Part shown: positions 42,619 through 51,770 of the stretch, piece by piece
How the letters are laid out: each line of letters begins with the position of its first letter
How positions within the stretch are numbered: the first letter of the stretch is position 1
Assembly: GCA_963750295.1 (NCBI GenBank)
Contig: CAVVPY010000001.1
Coordinates: 248,001-312,000, forward strand
Length of the DNA: 64,000 bases
Direction of reading: 5' to 3'
DNA from: CAVVPY01 sp963750295
Lineage (GTDB): Bacteria > Actinomycetota > Actinomycetes > Mycobacteriales > Jatrophihabitantaceae
Position numbers and translations under genes: made by a program
Notes under the pieces: model-generated
What the model was told of the DNA's origin: nothing
Seen by the model: only the letters and a program-made list of their open reading frames with translations
The model's database searches: none

Positions 42619-45476
42619 CAGGGGCCCGACCGATCAGCAGCCACGCACGCGCTGGGGTCGACCTCGTAGATCGAGGCGTCCCGGTTGCCGTACACGAGTC
42701 GGAAGTACGGATCGTTACGGACGGCACGCGAGATCTGTGGCACCGAACGCGGATCGAGGCTGGCCGTGTAACGGACCTCGACGTCCTGGCTCCGGGTCAG
42801 CACCAGGTACGCCGGGCGGTCGCAGCCGGCGGCCAGGAATCGCTCGAGCACCGCTGCCGGACGGGTCACCAGCGCGGCCCGCTGTGCCGGCGGAAGGTAT
42901 TCGAGGAAGTCGTAGTCGTAGTACTCGTAGTGGACGAACGCCCACGGGTAGTTGCTGTTGATCGACGTGATCAACGACCCGCGCGGCGCGGTGTCGTACA
43001 GCCAGGTCGACGCCGCCCGCTCGGACGGGCTGAAGTAGTTCATCCGCTCCTTGCCGTCGTAGGCGATGAGGAACATCGGTGCCAGGACCAGGCAGGCCAC
43101 CAGCGTCGCGACCGGCCGCGGGCGTTGCCGCACGACCTTGCACTGCGGCCCGGCGTCGGCCGAGACGGCCGCGTACTCGACGGCTGCGCCCGGTTCCGGC
43201 GCCTGGAACAGCCCCGAGATGAGGAACGCCAGGAACGGCAGCGCGAACAGGCAGACCCGGAACAGGATCTCGCCGCCGTAGTCGTTGGCGGCCAGCATGG
43301 GCACCGGTACCAGGGCCAGCAGGACCGGCACCGTCTCCTGCCGTCCGTAGCGCCATTGCCGCCAGAAACCGGCAGCAGCCGCCGGCCACACCAGCGCGGT
43401 GAGCAGTCGGTCGGTCCAGTCGACCACCTGCTGACCCACTGAGGCGTCCTGCAGATTGACGAAGCCGTTCTGGGTGTTGCTCATCAGCGCGCCGAACGCG
43501 CGCACGATCGACTGCATGTTCGCCGACACGTAGGTGCGGCCGAGCCACAGGATCCACGCCACGGTGATCGCGGCCATCACCCACGGCAGCCAGCGCGGGC
43601 CGCTCACGCGGACAGCCACGAGCACGCCGAGAGCAACCGTGAGCATGATCGGGGTCAGCTGGTGGCTGCTCGCGATGGCGAGCATCATCAGCACGACCGC
43701 CACGCACAACGCCCGCCGGCTCGCGGGTGACAACGTCTCGCGATCGATCGCGCCGCCGTGCAACAGCCGCCGGACGCGCTCAGCCGGTTGCAACTGCCCG
43801 CCGCGCCGGGTGGGGGTCGCCCCGAGCAGTCGCAGCGCGACGACGAGGACGACGAGGTAGAGGAAGAACGAGAACGCCTGCGGCGAGAAGTAGTCCTGCC
43901 CCACCCACGCCGTGAGGTAGTAGACGAGCACTGCGATCCAGACGCGGCGACGGTCGGTCGTGAACGTCCGGAACAGCAGGATGAGCGGGGCGAGCGCGAG
44001 CAGTTCGAACACCGGCGGGGCCCAGGCCGCGTAGCTCAGCGGGCTGGCCAGCCCCCCGGCCTGGGTGAGGAAGGCGTTCAGGGTGAAGAACCCCGGCCAC
44101 GCGTGATAGACCGGAAGCTGGGCGATGTTCGGATCGACGCCGCCGTGGCGCATGACGTAGTCGACGATGCCGATGTGCTTCCAGGCCCACGAGTACCGCA
44201 GCGATCCGTAGAGGATCGTCGGCGTGGCATGCAGGACGAGGACCAGCGCGACGACGTAGCAGGCGATCAGCCGGTCCCGCGCGATGCCGCGTTGCGCGAG
44301 GACGACGATGGCCGCGACGAGGGTCATCAGCGCAGCCCAGTAGGGGATCGGCAGCACGGACACCAGGCCGAGATCGTTCATCGTGCCCAGCGCGACATGG
44401 CGCAGCGACAACGCCCACAGGGCAAGCGCCGCCACCAACGGTGCGGTGGCCGCGAGTTGCCGCCCACGAAGCGGGCCGAGCGCGGTCAACAGCCGCCACC
44501 GGCGCAGGCCGGGCCGCGACCGCCGCACCTGCCCGGTCAGGAAGCCACTGGTGGTGATCAGCAGGCCGAGCACGATGGCGGACGCCCGCCCCAGCGCGGC
44601 GGGTTCGCGGACGGCCCCGCGCACGGCCGCGCCCACACCGGCGGGCAGCACCGTGCGGACATAGGCCCGTTCGGACCGCAGCGCGCGCGACGTCCCGGCG
44701 AGTTCGGCGACGGCGGCCTTGGACCGGCCCTCGGCGAAACAGCGCGCACGGAAGTAGGACCAGAGCGAGCGTTCCTTCGGGACGTGATGGCGGACGGTGG
44801 CCGCCGGGTTGTAGACGAGCGTGCCGTCCGGCCAACGCTCGGCGACGCGGATGCACAGCTCGGTCTCTTCGCACCCGAACGGGCGGTCGCCGACCCGGCC
44901 GAGCTGCTCGCTGAACCCACCCGCCTGCACGAGGATGTCCCGGCGGAAGGACATGTTCGCGCCGATGAAGTTGCGCACCGGCGTGCGCGCGGTCGGCTGC
45001 CCGAGGTAGCTGCACCCGACCACCCAGTCGAACTCTGCCGGGAACCACCGCGGGCGCCCGCCGACCCATTGCGGGACGACCCGACCGCCGACACCGAGCA
45101 CCCGGTCGTCGGTGTAGGCCGCGACCGTCTCGCGTAGCCACGTCCGGTCGGCCGCCGCATCGTCGTCGAGGAAGGCGACGACCTCGCCGCGGGCCCACTC
45201 GATACCCGTGTTGCGGGCGCCGGACAGCCCGCGGCCGTAATGGTTCGCGACGACGTCGACGTCCGGCAGTTCGCTGCGGACGAGATCGAGCAGGTCGGGC
45301 GAGTGGTCGACGACGATGACCAACTCGTGCGCGGCGACGTCCTGGCGCCGTACCGAGTCCACGGCCCGGAGCAGCAGCTGCCATCGCTGCATCGTGTAGC
45401 AGCAGATGACGACCGACACCGTCGGCGCCGGCACCGCGCCGGCCGGGCCGTTCGTCCGTTCGGCCAGCGCGGTCAT
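42618..45476 (-). CDS. GT2 glycosyltransferase fused to a large polytopic membrane domain
   Basis: 952 residues. The N-terminal ~300 are a GT-A glycosyltransferase (SVVICCYTMQRWQLLLRAVD, metal site VVAFLDDDAAADRTWLRETV, acceptor-site FIGANMSFRR and CEETELCIRVAERWP). The remaining ~600 contain at least ten hydrophobic segments with extracytoplasmic loops, resembling O-antigen polymerase or GT-C type transferases in topology. ATG 45476 overlaps the stop of the flippase-kinase gene; ATG 45485 is an alternative. A single protein that both adds a sugar and acts across the membrane fits a lipid-linked glycan assembly line. Confidence 0.82.
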   Translation of the reverse strand: MTALAERTNGPAGAVPAPTVSVVICCYTMQRWQLLLRAVDSVRRQDVAAHELVIVVDHSPDLLDLVRSELPDVDVVANHYGRGLSGARNTGIEWARGEVVAFLDDDAAADRTWLRETVAAYTDDRVLGVGGRVVPQWVGGRPRWFPAEFDWVVGCSYLGQPTARTPVRNFIGANMSFRRDILVQAGGFSEQLGRVGDRPFGCEETELCIRVAERWPDGTLVYNPAATVRHHVPKERSLWSYFRARCFAEGRSKAAVAELAGTSRALRSERAYVRTVLPAGVGAAVRGAVREPAALGRASAIVLGLLITTSGFLTGQVRRSRPGLRRWRLLTALGPLRGRQLAATAPLVAALALWALSLRHVALGTMNDLGLVSVLPIPYWAALMTLVAAIVVLAQRGIARDRLIACYVVALVLVLHATPTILYGSLRYSWAWKHIGIVDYVMRHGGVDPNIAQLPVYHAWPGFFTLNAFLTQAGGLASPLSYAAWAPPVFELLALAPLILLFRTFTTDRRRVWIAVLVYYLTAWVGQDYFSPQAFSFFLYLVVLVVALRLLGATPTRRGGQLQPAERVRRLLHGGAIDRETLSPASRRALCVAVVLMMLAIASSHQLTPIMLTVALGVLVAVRVSGPRWLPWVMAAITVAWILWLGRTYVSANMQSIVRAFGALMSNTQNGFVNLQDASVGQQVVDWTDRLLTALVWPAAAAGFWRQWRYGRQETVPVLLALVPVPMLAANDYGGEILFRVCLFALPFLAFLISGLFQAPEPGAAVEYAAVSADAGPQCKVVRQRPRPVATLVACLVLAPMFLIAYDGKERMNYFSPSERAASTWLYDTAPRGSLITSINSNYPWAFVHYEYYDYDFLEYLPPAQRAALVTRPAAVLERFLAAGCDRPAYLVLTRSQDVEVRYTASLDPRSVPQISRAVRNDPYFRLVYGNRDASIYEVDPSACVAADRSGP

Positions 45477-47716
45477 GGCCGCCACTCCCGCAGCACCGGT
45501 TCGACGGTGCGTCGCATCCAGACCGGGCTTCGCCCGTACCGCCCGGACTTGGTCAGGTTGTCACTGACGTGGCACAGCCACGCGAGGAGCAGCAGCGTGT
45601 GCGGCGGCGGCAGCGGGCGGCCCGGCCCGTACAGCAGCGCCTGTTCGGTAGGTCGCCACGGCGACGTGGCGAGGCGGGACGCGACCCGCGCACCGAACCC
45701 ACGCGGCCCCTCGGTGGATGAGGTGAGTAGCCAGTGCGCCAGATCGAGTGCAGGTAGTCCTTGCTCGCGCGACTGGCTCCAGTCGATCAGCCCGCATACC
45801 GTGCCCGAGCTCGACACCAACACGTTGCCGGGATGGAAGTCGCCGTGCGTCCGGCCAACGGTCACCCGGTGTCCGGCGAGCGCGTCTTCCAGATGGGGGA
45901 CGAGGCGGTCGAGTGCGGCCACCGTCAGCCCGTGCCGGGCAACGGCCGTGCGCACGACGGCGGCCGGTCTGGTGACCCAGGCGGACACCTGGGTCAGCTG
46001 GGCCGTGACCTCGCCACCGTCCAATTCGTGCAACGGAGTCAGGGCCGCGAACGCGTGCGCTGTCAGGGCAGGGCCTGCGCCGGGAACCGTGTCGGCCCCA
46101 CGACCGGGCAGCAGGGTCTGTACCGAATAGGCCGCCTGTCCGAACCGGCCGTGGCGCAACTCGGCGGGCAGCAGGTTGCGCCACTCGCCGAGCCGGTCGT
46201 CGGACCGCAATCCCGACAGGACCTCGTGTTCACGGGTGAGCAACCGTGCGCCGGTCGGCGTCCGACTCAGTTTGACCACGGCCGGGCCCGCCGGCTCGCT
46301 CACGATCAGCACGGCCGTGTCCGACAACGTCCTGGGCCGGTGCTGCACGACTGCCTGCGGTGCGACCGTCTCGAGTGCTTCCCGCGCGAGCGAACGCGGC
46401 ACGCCCGCAGACCGGGAACGGACGCGAGAACCCAGCAGGGCGCGTACCCGCGGGCCGATGAGCAGCGCACCGGCTACGGTGCTCTCCCCAACCAGCCAGG
46501 CGACGCCGGCACCGGTGATCCCGAGGCGCGGGACGAGGACCACCGTGAGACCGACGACCGCGAGGCACAGCGGAACCAGCGTCAGCACCACCGTGCGCAT
46601 GCGGCGGGTGACTCGTGCGTGGCTTACGGCGAGCGCGACGACGACGTTCGGCACCGCGGCGAGCGCGAGCAGGCGCAGCGTCGTCGTCCCTTCGGCCGAG
46701 TACCAGCGGCCGAACAGGTGCAGGACGAACGGCGCCGCGACCGTCAGAGCAAGGGCAACCGGCACGAGCAGGCGCAGCAGGTGGGCGCGTGACTGCCGAT
46801 GCGCCCGCTCTGCGTCGGCGGCCTGCGCAGCGCCGTGCGCCACGAGGGACTGCCCGAAAGCGGCGGGCACGGCGAACAGCGTCAGCCCGACCGACCACGC
46901 CAGCGCGAACGCGGCCGAGTGCCTGGCGTCGGTGAGGTTGAGGACCAGTACGGGGACGAGCGCGGTGCAGGCGATCCAGGCCAGCGACCCGATGTAGTCG
47001 GGGACAAGGAACCCGCCCAGCACCCGCATCGGCGGGCGCCCGTCGCTCGGGCCGGCCGCGGCAACGAACCTCGGCAGCGCCCGCAGCCGCACGTAGGCCG
47101 TGGTCGCGATCACCGCGGCAGCGGTGGCGAGCAGCCACGAGTACCAGATACCCGATCGCGGCAACAGCACCGCGGCGACCACGAGCAGCGCGACCTTGGC
47201 CAGCCCGAACACCAGGTTCTCGACCGAGACGGCGCCGGGCCGGCCGAGGCCGACCAGGACGTTGTCCTGCATGACGAACAGCGCCCACAGCATCGTCGCC
47301 GCGACGAATGCCGCCAGTGCGGGCAGGCCGGGCAGGACGGGACGCAGGCCGGGCGCCCAGTGCTCGAGTCCCAGGACGAAGATCGTCGCGGCGACGCCGC
47401 TCGCGGTTGCACCGAGCACGTAGGCGCCGCTGATCATCCGGGCGGCGGCGCGACCTGCGGTCGGCAGGAAGCGCAGCAGCAGGCTCATCAGGTTCAGCTG
47501 GGCGATCCCGCCGAGGAACATCATCGCCGAGATGGTCGCGGCGTTCGCGCCGACGACAGCGGGGGAGTACAGCCGCGCGGCGAACAGCCAGTAGCCGAAC
47601 CCGACCGCGGCGGTGAGCACCGAGTTCGCGATCAGCAGGTGCCCGCTGCGGAACAGCGGGATGCGCCACAGCGCGGCGACTGAGGCGAGACCGAGACGCG
47701 GCGCGAGCTGGCTCAT
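45473..47716 (-). CDS. Wzx-like flippase fused to an APH-type kinase
   Basis: 747 residues. Residues ~1-430 are a polysaccharide flippase of the MOP superfamily with about 12 hydrophobic segments (ISAMMFLGGIAQLNLMSLLL, LGGFLVPDYIGSLAWIACTA). Residues ~450-747 are an aminoglycoside-phosphotransferase-fold kinase: LREHE-like region LLTREHEVLSGLRSDDRLGE, catalytic loop GRTHGDFHPGNVLVSSSG and metal site CGLIDWSQSREQGLPALDLA. Flippase and kinase in one chain is unusual. No frame error is seen at the junction. The kinase could phosphorylate a sugar, the carrier lipid or an alcohol on the exported glycan. Confidence 0.83.
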   Translation of the reverse strand: MSQLAPRLGLASVAALWRIPLFRSGHLLIANSVLTAAVGFGYWLFAARLYSPAVVGANAATISAMMFLGGIAQLNLMSLLLRFLPTAGRAAARMISGAYVLGATASGVAATIFVLGLEHWAPGLRPVLPGLPALAAFVAATMLWALFVMQDNVLVGLGRPGAVSVENLVFGLAKVALLVVAAVLLPRSGIWYSWLLATAAAVIATTAYVRLRALPRFVAAAGPSDGRPPMRVLGGFLVPDYIGSLAWIACTALVPVLVLNLTDARHSAAFALAWSVGLTLFAVPAAFGQSLVAHGAAQAADAERAHRQSRAHLLRLLVPVALALTVAAPFVLHLFGRWYSAEGTTTLRLLALAAVPNVVVALAVSHARVTRRMRTVVLTLVPLCLAVVGLTVVLVPRLGITGAGVAWLVGESTVAGALLIGPRVRALLGSRVRSRSAGVPRSLAREALETVAPQAVVQHRPRTLSDTAVLIVSEPAGPAVVKLSRTPTGARLLTREHEVLSGLRSDDRLGEWRNLLPAELRHGRFGQAAYSVQTLLPGRGADTVPGAGPALTAHAFAALTPLHELDGGEVTAQLTQVSAWVTRPAAVVRTAVARHGLTVAALDRLVPHLEDALAGHRVTVGRTHGDFHPGNVLVSSSGTVCGLIDWSQSREQGLPALDLAHWLLTSSTEGPRGFGARVASRLATSPWRPTEQALLYGPGRPLPPPHTLLLLAWLCHVSDNLTKSGRYGRSPVWMRRTVEPVLREWRP

Positions 47717-49062
47717 CGCGCCGCCGGGGTGACGAATGATTGCGTGACCGGGTTCGAGGTCGGGTGTGCGTCCGCACGGCGCCGGTCGTGGCGGCGGCTG
47801 AGGGCGTAGGCAGCTGGCCCGAGCACGACGCCGGCGCGTTCGCGCCAGACGAGGTCGCGCGGGTAGTCCGGGCCGATGTCCTGGTTCTTCACCGAGGTCG
47901 GCGAGAGCAGGTGCTTCAGCGCCGGTACGCTGCGCCGGCACATCTCGGCGAGCAGGGCCGGTTCGGCGCGCACCGCTGCCGTCAGGTAGGCGCCCAGCCC
48001 GACGCCGTACCCGAACGCCTGGCGATGCAGCAGTGCCGCGTCGCGCTGGTGCCGGTGGCGCACGATCGCGGCGGGCTCGTAGACCAGGGTCTGTCGGTCG
48101 AGGACGACCTGAAGGAAGGCCAGTAGGTCGTCGCCGCCACGGGCCGTCGTGCCCGCGCCCGTCGCCGTGTCGAAGCCGCAGCGACGCCGCAACCAGCGCG
48201 TGCGAAAGGCCATGTTGGCCCCGGACCCGAATCGTCCTGCGGTGAACGGGAACAGCGGCTGGCCTGGATCGCCCGGCAGGCAGTAGCGGTGCCGGGAGAA
48301 ACCACGCGCGAAGCCACCCGCCTGCTCGATCAATACCTGCGCGCGTGTCTCCAGCTCGACGGGCAGGATCAGCCCGGTCACACAGGCCACCTCGGGGCGG
48401 TCGAACGCTGCGACGAGGGCGGACAACCAGTGCCGGTCGACCTGGACGTCGTCGTCGGTGAATGCCACGACCTCGCCGCGGGCCTCGGGGAGGGCGACGT
48501 TGTGCGCCCGGGCCAGCCCGGGCTCCGGACAGTGCACGTACTGCACCGCGCACGGCCAGTCGGCACGTTCCAGCACGCGTGCGGTGCTGTCGGTACTCGG
48601 TGCGCTGTCGACCACGACGATGTCGAACCTCGGGTAATCGGAGCGCGTGACCGACGTCAGGCAGGCGAGCAGGCTCTCGGTCCGGTTCCGGGTGGCGATC
48701 ACGACGGTGACCGGCGTCGGCTCGGCGATCACCTTCCGACGGTCGCGCAGGCACGGTGGGTGCCGTGTCGTGTCGATGCCGAACCTGGTCAGGGTCCGCA
48801 CGTCGGGCAGACCATCGGCTGCCAGGTGCGCCCGAATCTTGCTGGCCAGTTCGCGCCACACGAGTCCGGCGAGGCGTTCGGCGCTCAACGGCGCGGACCC
48901 GAGCCGCAGCCGGATCTCACCGATCGGTGTGGTGTGCAGCCTGACGAGGACCCGGGCATGGCGGTACCGGGCAGGCACGATCACCAACTTCGGCAGCGGA
49001 CGGTCGAGGGTCAGCTCGACGAGGAGGACCGGCGCCGTCTCGACGTCGCGGGCCGCGCGCAT
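47713..49062 (-). CDS. GT2 family glycosyltransferase
   Basis: 449 residues. A ~110-residue N-terminal domain of unknown type precedes a GT-A domain with PVTVVIATRNRTESLLACLT, VVVDSAPSTDSTARVL, the DxD site EVVAFTDDDVQVDRHWLSAL and GSGANMAFRTRWLRRRCGFD. The C-terminus has no clear membrane helix. Start ATG 49062 overlaps the upstream gene by one base (TGATG). Donor and acceptor unknown. Confidence 0.87.
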   Translation of the reverse strand: MRAARDVETAPVLLVELTLDRPLPKLVIVPARYRHARVLVRLHTTPIGEIRLRLGSAPLSAERLAGLVWRELASKIRAHLAADGLPDVRTLTRFGIDTTRHPPCLRDRRKVIAEPTPVTVVIATRNRTESLLACLTSVTRSDYPRFDIVVVDSAPSTDSTARVLERADWPCAVQYVHCPEPGLARAHNVALPEARGEVVAFTDDDVQVDRHWLSALVAAFDRPEVACVTGLILPVELETRAQVLIEQAGGFARGFSRHRYCLPGDPGQPLFPFTAGRFGSGANMAFRTRWLRRRCGFDTATGAGTTARGGDDLLAFLQVVLDRQTLVYEPAAIVRHRHQRDAALLHRQAFGYGVGLGAYLTAAVRAEPALLAEMCRRSVPALKHLLSPTSVKNQDIGPDYPRDLVWRERAGVVLGPAAYALSRRHDRRRADAHPTSNPVTQSFVTPAAR

Positions 49063-49880
49063 CACGTCGGATCGGGCTGGTCGCGCCGCAGAGCCTGCAC
49101 CAGTCGACCCGACATTCCGTCGTCGTGATCGCGCACCACGGTCCGGAGCACGCGCACGCCGTCCCGGATCGCGCGCAGGTTCGAGCGACCGCTTCGCCGC
49201 GGCAGTTCCAGACTCGGCACCTCCGCGATCCGCAGACCGGCCTGCACCGCATGGACGGTCATCTGCGCCTCGATCTCGAACCCGGACGCGGTGAGATCGA
49301 GGTATTCCAGGTAGCGCCGACGGAATGCACAGAAGCCATAGCACAGGTCTGTGAGATTGGTGTCATAAAGGGAGTTCACAACGCCGAGCAGCGCGCGGTT
49401 GCCGAGACGTCTGGTCCGTGTGATATCCAGCGATCCTCCGCCGCCGATAAAGCGCGATCCCTTCACGAAGTCGTAGCCGTTGGCAAGGAAGTGCAGGTAG
49501 TGCGGGATCTCGGAGGCGGACATGCTGCCGTCCGCGTCCATCATCACCACGATGTCGCCGCCGCAGGCGAGGAACCCGGCCCGCAGCGCGTTGCCCTTGC
49601 CTGAGCCCTCCTGCACGATCACGCGACACTGCGGGCGGCACGCCAACGCCATCGCCCGGGTCGCGTCCCGGGAGTTGCCGTCCACAAGCACGATTTCGTC
49701 GACGCAGTCGGGCACCTGGTCGAGCACCCAGGCGAGGTTGCGCGCCTCGTTCTTGCTCGGGATCACCAGGCTCACCGAGTCTGTGCCCAGTGGTGCTGTC
49801 CCCGGCCGGCGAACGTCGCCGTCGATGTTGACGATCGGAGCGATGCCGTCGCTCTCGCCGATGTGCGCTGTCGTGGTCAA
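49062..49880 (-). CDS. GT2 glycosyltransferase, dolichyl/polyprenyl-phosphate sugar synthase type
   Basis: 272-residue GT-A enzyme: SVSLVIPSKNEARNLAWVLD, IVLVDGNSRDATRAMALACR, GSGKGNALRAGFLACGG, metal site GDIVVMMDADGSMSASEIPH, and the late motif YGFCAFRRRYLEYLDL followed by GFEIEAQMTVHAVQAGL. This type moves a sugar from a nucleotide to polyprenyl phosphate. No ATG is available; the start is TTG 49880 with GGGGG ahead of it. First gene of the eight-gene glycan operon. Confidence 0.85.
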   Translation of the reverse strand: MTTTAHIGESDGIAPIVNIDGDVRRPGTAPLGTDSVSLVIPSKNEARNLAWVLDQVPDCVDEIVLVDGNSRDATRAMALACRPQCRVIVQEGSGKGNALRAGFLACGGDIVVMMDADGSMSASEIPHYLHFLANGYDFVKGSRFIGGGGSLDITRTRRLGNRALLGVVNSLYDTNLTDLCYGFCAFRRRYLEYLDLTASGFEIEAQMTVHAVQAGLRIAEVPSLELPRRSGRSNLRAIRDGVRVLRTVVRDHDDGMSGRLVQALRRDQPDPT

Positions 49881-50117
49881 CGCAGGGCCCCCGTTGCTCG
49901 GTGTTGTTCAATTCTTGTGTGCTCATTGCGGAATTCTTGTTTGTTCTTTGTGTAGGAAGCCAGGGTTTTTTTATTCCTATCTGACAAGTGCCCGTCCCTA
50001 CCTGCGCTGATACATGCCAAGCACTTCTTTGTGAAATTTTTTCCCGGCACCGACGGGCCTGCCGCGCCGATTGTCGCTGTGTGAGAATGAGCCTGACGAA
50101 GGCTGGGGGGTCGTGCG
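49881..50117. promoter_or_regulatory. AT-rich divergent promoter region of the glycan operon and sigma factor
   Basis: A 237-base gap much richer in A+T than its surroundings, with T-runs at 49965-49972 and 50033-50040 and two copies of CAAGAATT on the minus strand (about 49909-49916 and 49931-49938). It separates divergent genes and should carry both promoters. I could not fix exact -35/-10 boxes. A nucleoid protein of the Lsr2 type would be expected to bind such a stretch. Confidence 0.4.
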
Positions 50118-50753
50118 ATGAAGACGGTCGGGTCTGCCCAACCGTCGACGCCGTCGACTAGCCCTCCGAGACTGATCTCGTCCGCGCCAGGAGCGCGGAT
50201 CGGATCCGATCCCGCACCATCGGCTGTGCCGTCGGATCTCGATCTCGTGCGCGCGTGCCAGCGCGGCGACGTCGATTCGTGGGGCTTGCTCGTCCGTCGC
50301 TACGAGCGGCTGGTGTTCAGCGTCGCGCTGCGTAACGGGCTCAACGCCGAGGACGCCGCCGACGCCACGCAGAACACCTTCGCCGCCCTCGTGGACTCGA
50401 TCGATCGCCTGCACGACGAGGAGCGCCTCCCTTTCTGGTTGATGACCGTGACTCGACGGCAGGCGTGGCGGGTCGCGCGCCGGCGTGAGCGCGAGCAGGC
50501 GCTGGCCGAGGTGCCCGTCGAACCGGGGACACCGCTCGATCAGTGGGAGAGCGACAGCACCGTCCACGCGGCGCTGCGTCGGCTCGACGCGCCGTGCCGC
50601 GACCTGCTCCTCGCGCTCTATTTCGACCCGAGTTCGCCGTCCTATGCGACGGTTGCCGACCGGCTCGGCCGAGCGGTCGGCGGGCTCGGTCCCATGCGCG
50701 GGCGATGCCTGGCGAAGTTGCGCAGCCTGCTCGGGGACGACTTCCGCGCCTGA
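50118..50753 (+). CDS. ECF-like RNA polymerase sigma factor
   Basis: 211 residues. A ~40-residue Pro/Ser-rich tail precedes region 2 (LVRACQRGDVDSWGLLVRRY, LNAEDAADATQNTFAALVDS, FWLMTVTRRQAWRVARR) and region 4 (LRRLDAPCRDLLLALYFDPS, YATVADRLGRAVGGLGPMRG). GGGGGG precedes ATG 50118. No anti-sigma gene follows in the usual position, although a CxxC protein lies convergent downstream. It is divergent from the glycan operon, which makes it a candidate regulator of that operon. Confidence 0.88.
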   Translation: MKTVGSAQPSTPSTSPPRLISSAPGARIGSDPAPSAVPSDLDLVRACQRGDVDSWGLLVRRYERLVFSVALRNGLNAEDAADATQNTFAALVDSIDRLHDEERLPFWLMTVTRRQAWRVARRREREQALAEVPVEPGTPLDQWESDSTVHAALRRLDAPCRDLLLALYFDPSSPSYATVADRLGRAVGGLGPMRGRCLAKLRSLLGDDFRA

Positions 50754-50767
50754 CCCGCAGCGCCCGG

Positions 50768-51130
50768 TCAGCGAAGCGCGGCGAGGGCTGCCTGTACGGC
50801 GCAACTGTGGAGCAGGTCGACCAGCTGCCCCCTCGTCGGCGCCGTGTGGTCGCGGCTGGTCTGCTCCCGGCACGAGAAGCCGATGACATCCGGTCCGGCG
50901 AGCGCGGGATACACGCGCAGTTGCGCGCGCAGGCCACACGTCGGGCACGGCACGGTCACCGTGAACGGCCGCGGTGCCGGTCCGAACGCCTGCGCGGGTG
51001 GGCCCAGGTCGTGCTGCCCCAGTTCGGTGTGCTCGACGGCTGGGCGGGGCAGCCGTGGCGGGGTGAGCCGCGACAGCGCGGGCCGGATCGCGCCGACCGA
51101 CGGCCGATGGACGAAGGGCTGCGTGGTCAA
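50768..51130 (-). CDS. Hypothetical CxxC protein
   Basis: 120 residues if started at TTG 51130, which overlaps the stop of the preceding small ORF (TTGA). The C-terminal half contains VPCPTCGLRAQLRVYPALAG and a third cysteine in GFSCREQT, suggesting a small zinc-binding fold, and a terminal helix LVDLLHSCAVQAALAAL. A longer version from ATG 51211 is possible. Not recognised. It ends 15 bases from the sigma factor gene, convergent. Confidence 0.5.
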   Translation of the reverse strand: MTTQPFVHRPSVGAIRPALSRLTPPRLPRPAVEHTELGQHDLGPPAQAFGPAPRPFTVTVPCPTCGLRAQLRVYPALAGPDVIGFSCREQTSRDHTAPTRGQLVDLLHSCAVQAALAALR

Positions 51131-51282
51131 GCCGACCCGACCGGACGGGCACCGGGGACGCCGGCCGAACGCGGAGCACACATCAGAAGGGCTCCTGGGG
51201 TACCCGGCCACAGCCGGCCCGATCCCTCGCTGTCGAAGGGGCGGACGGCACGGCCGTCCACGCTGATCCGACTCATACCCAT
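51127..51282 (-). CDS. Possible 51-residue peptide coupled to the CxxC gene
   Basis: Begins MGMSRISVDGRAVRPFDSEG and ends GVPGARPVGSA. Supported mainly by the four-base overlap of its stop with the TTG start of the next gene and by its placement divergent from the 64-residue gene at 51539. No ribosome site was found, and the frame is open further upstream. Unknown function. Confidence 0.35.
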   Translation of the reverse strand: MGMSRISVDGRAVRPFDSEGSGRLWPGTPGALLMCAPRSAGVPGARPVGSA

Positions 51283-51538
51283 AATGCGCCCGATCGGCAC
51301 CGACACGCCTGGGCCGGCGAGGTCACCGGTGATCGACGCAATGCTCCTCGGTACCTGCCTGCCATAGGGGAGCTGCTCCCTGCACTGCGGGAGCTGACCG
51401 GTACCTGAACCACTGAAACTGGCAATTCGCTGAGAGGCCGAGTTGCGATGCTGCCGCCGGCTGCCGATCGTCCTGGTGACCGGCCGCGCGTGTGCTCGTG
51501 CGGCCCGCTGACGATTCCGGCGGCGGAGGAGGCTCGAG

Positions 51539-51733
51539 ATGCACACAGACGAAACCACTGTCGATGACGAGGTCGGCCACGACATCCTGACCGGCACGTT
51601 CTCGACGATGGCCATGTTGCGCCGTGCGCTGGGTGCGCTGGGTGCGCTGAGTCCACTGGATGCGCTGTTCGGCGACGAGGATGCCGCGGCGTACGGACTC
51701 GTCGACCGGGCGGCGCTCGACACCGTGCTCTAG
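51539..51733 (+). CDS. Small hypothetical protein, 64 residues
   Basis: MHTDETTVDDEVGHDILTGT starts an acidic protein with a central Leu/Ala helix (MAMLRRALGALGALSPL) and an acidic tail. The coding call rests on a strong GGAGGAGG ribosome site seven bases before ATG 51539. The helix is encoded partly by a repeated GGGTGCGCT triplet pair. The exonuclease gene follows 37 bases later. The gap 51283-51538 upstream holds only short repeats (GGGAGCTG twice, GGTACCTG twice). Confidence 0.55.
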   Translation: MHTDETTVDDEVGHDILTGTFSTMAMLRRALGALGALSPLDALFGDEDAAAYGLVDRAALDTVL

Positions 51734-51770
51734 GGATCGCATTGTCCGCGGGCCGTGCGACAGTGGTCGG

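Noticed and set aside
51131..51723. A 198-residue minus-strand gene across 51127-51723
   Set aside because: Its upstream part is low-complexity and antisense to the small gene with a strong ribosome site at 51539; only the last 51 residues have any support.
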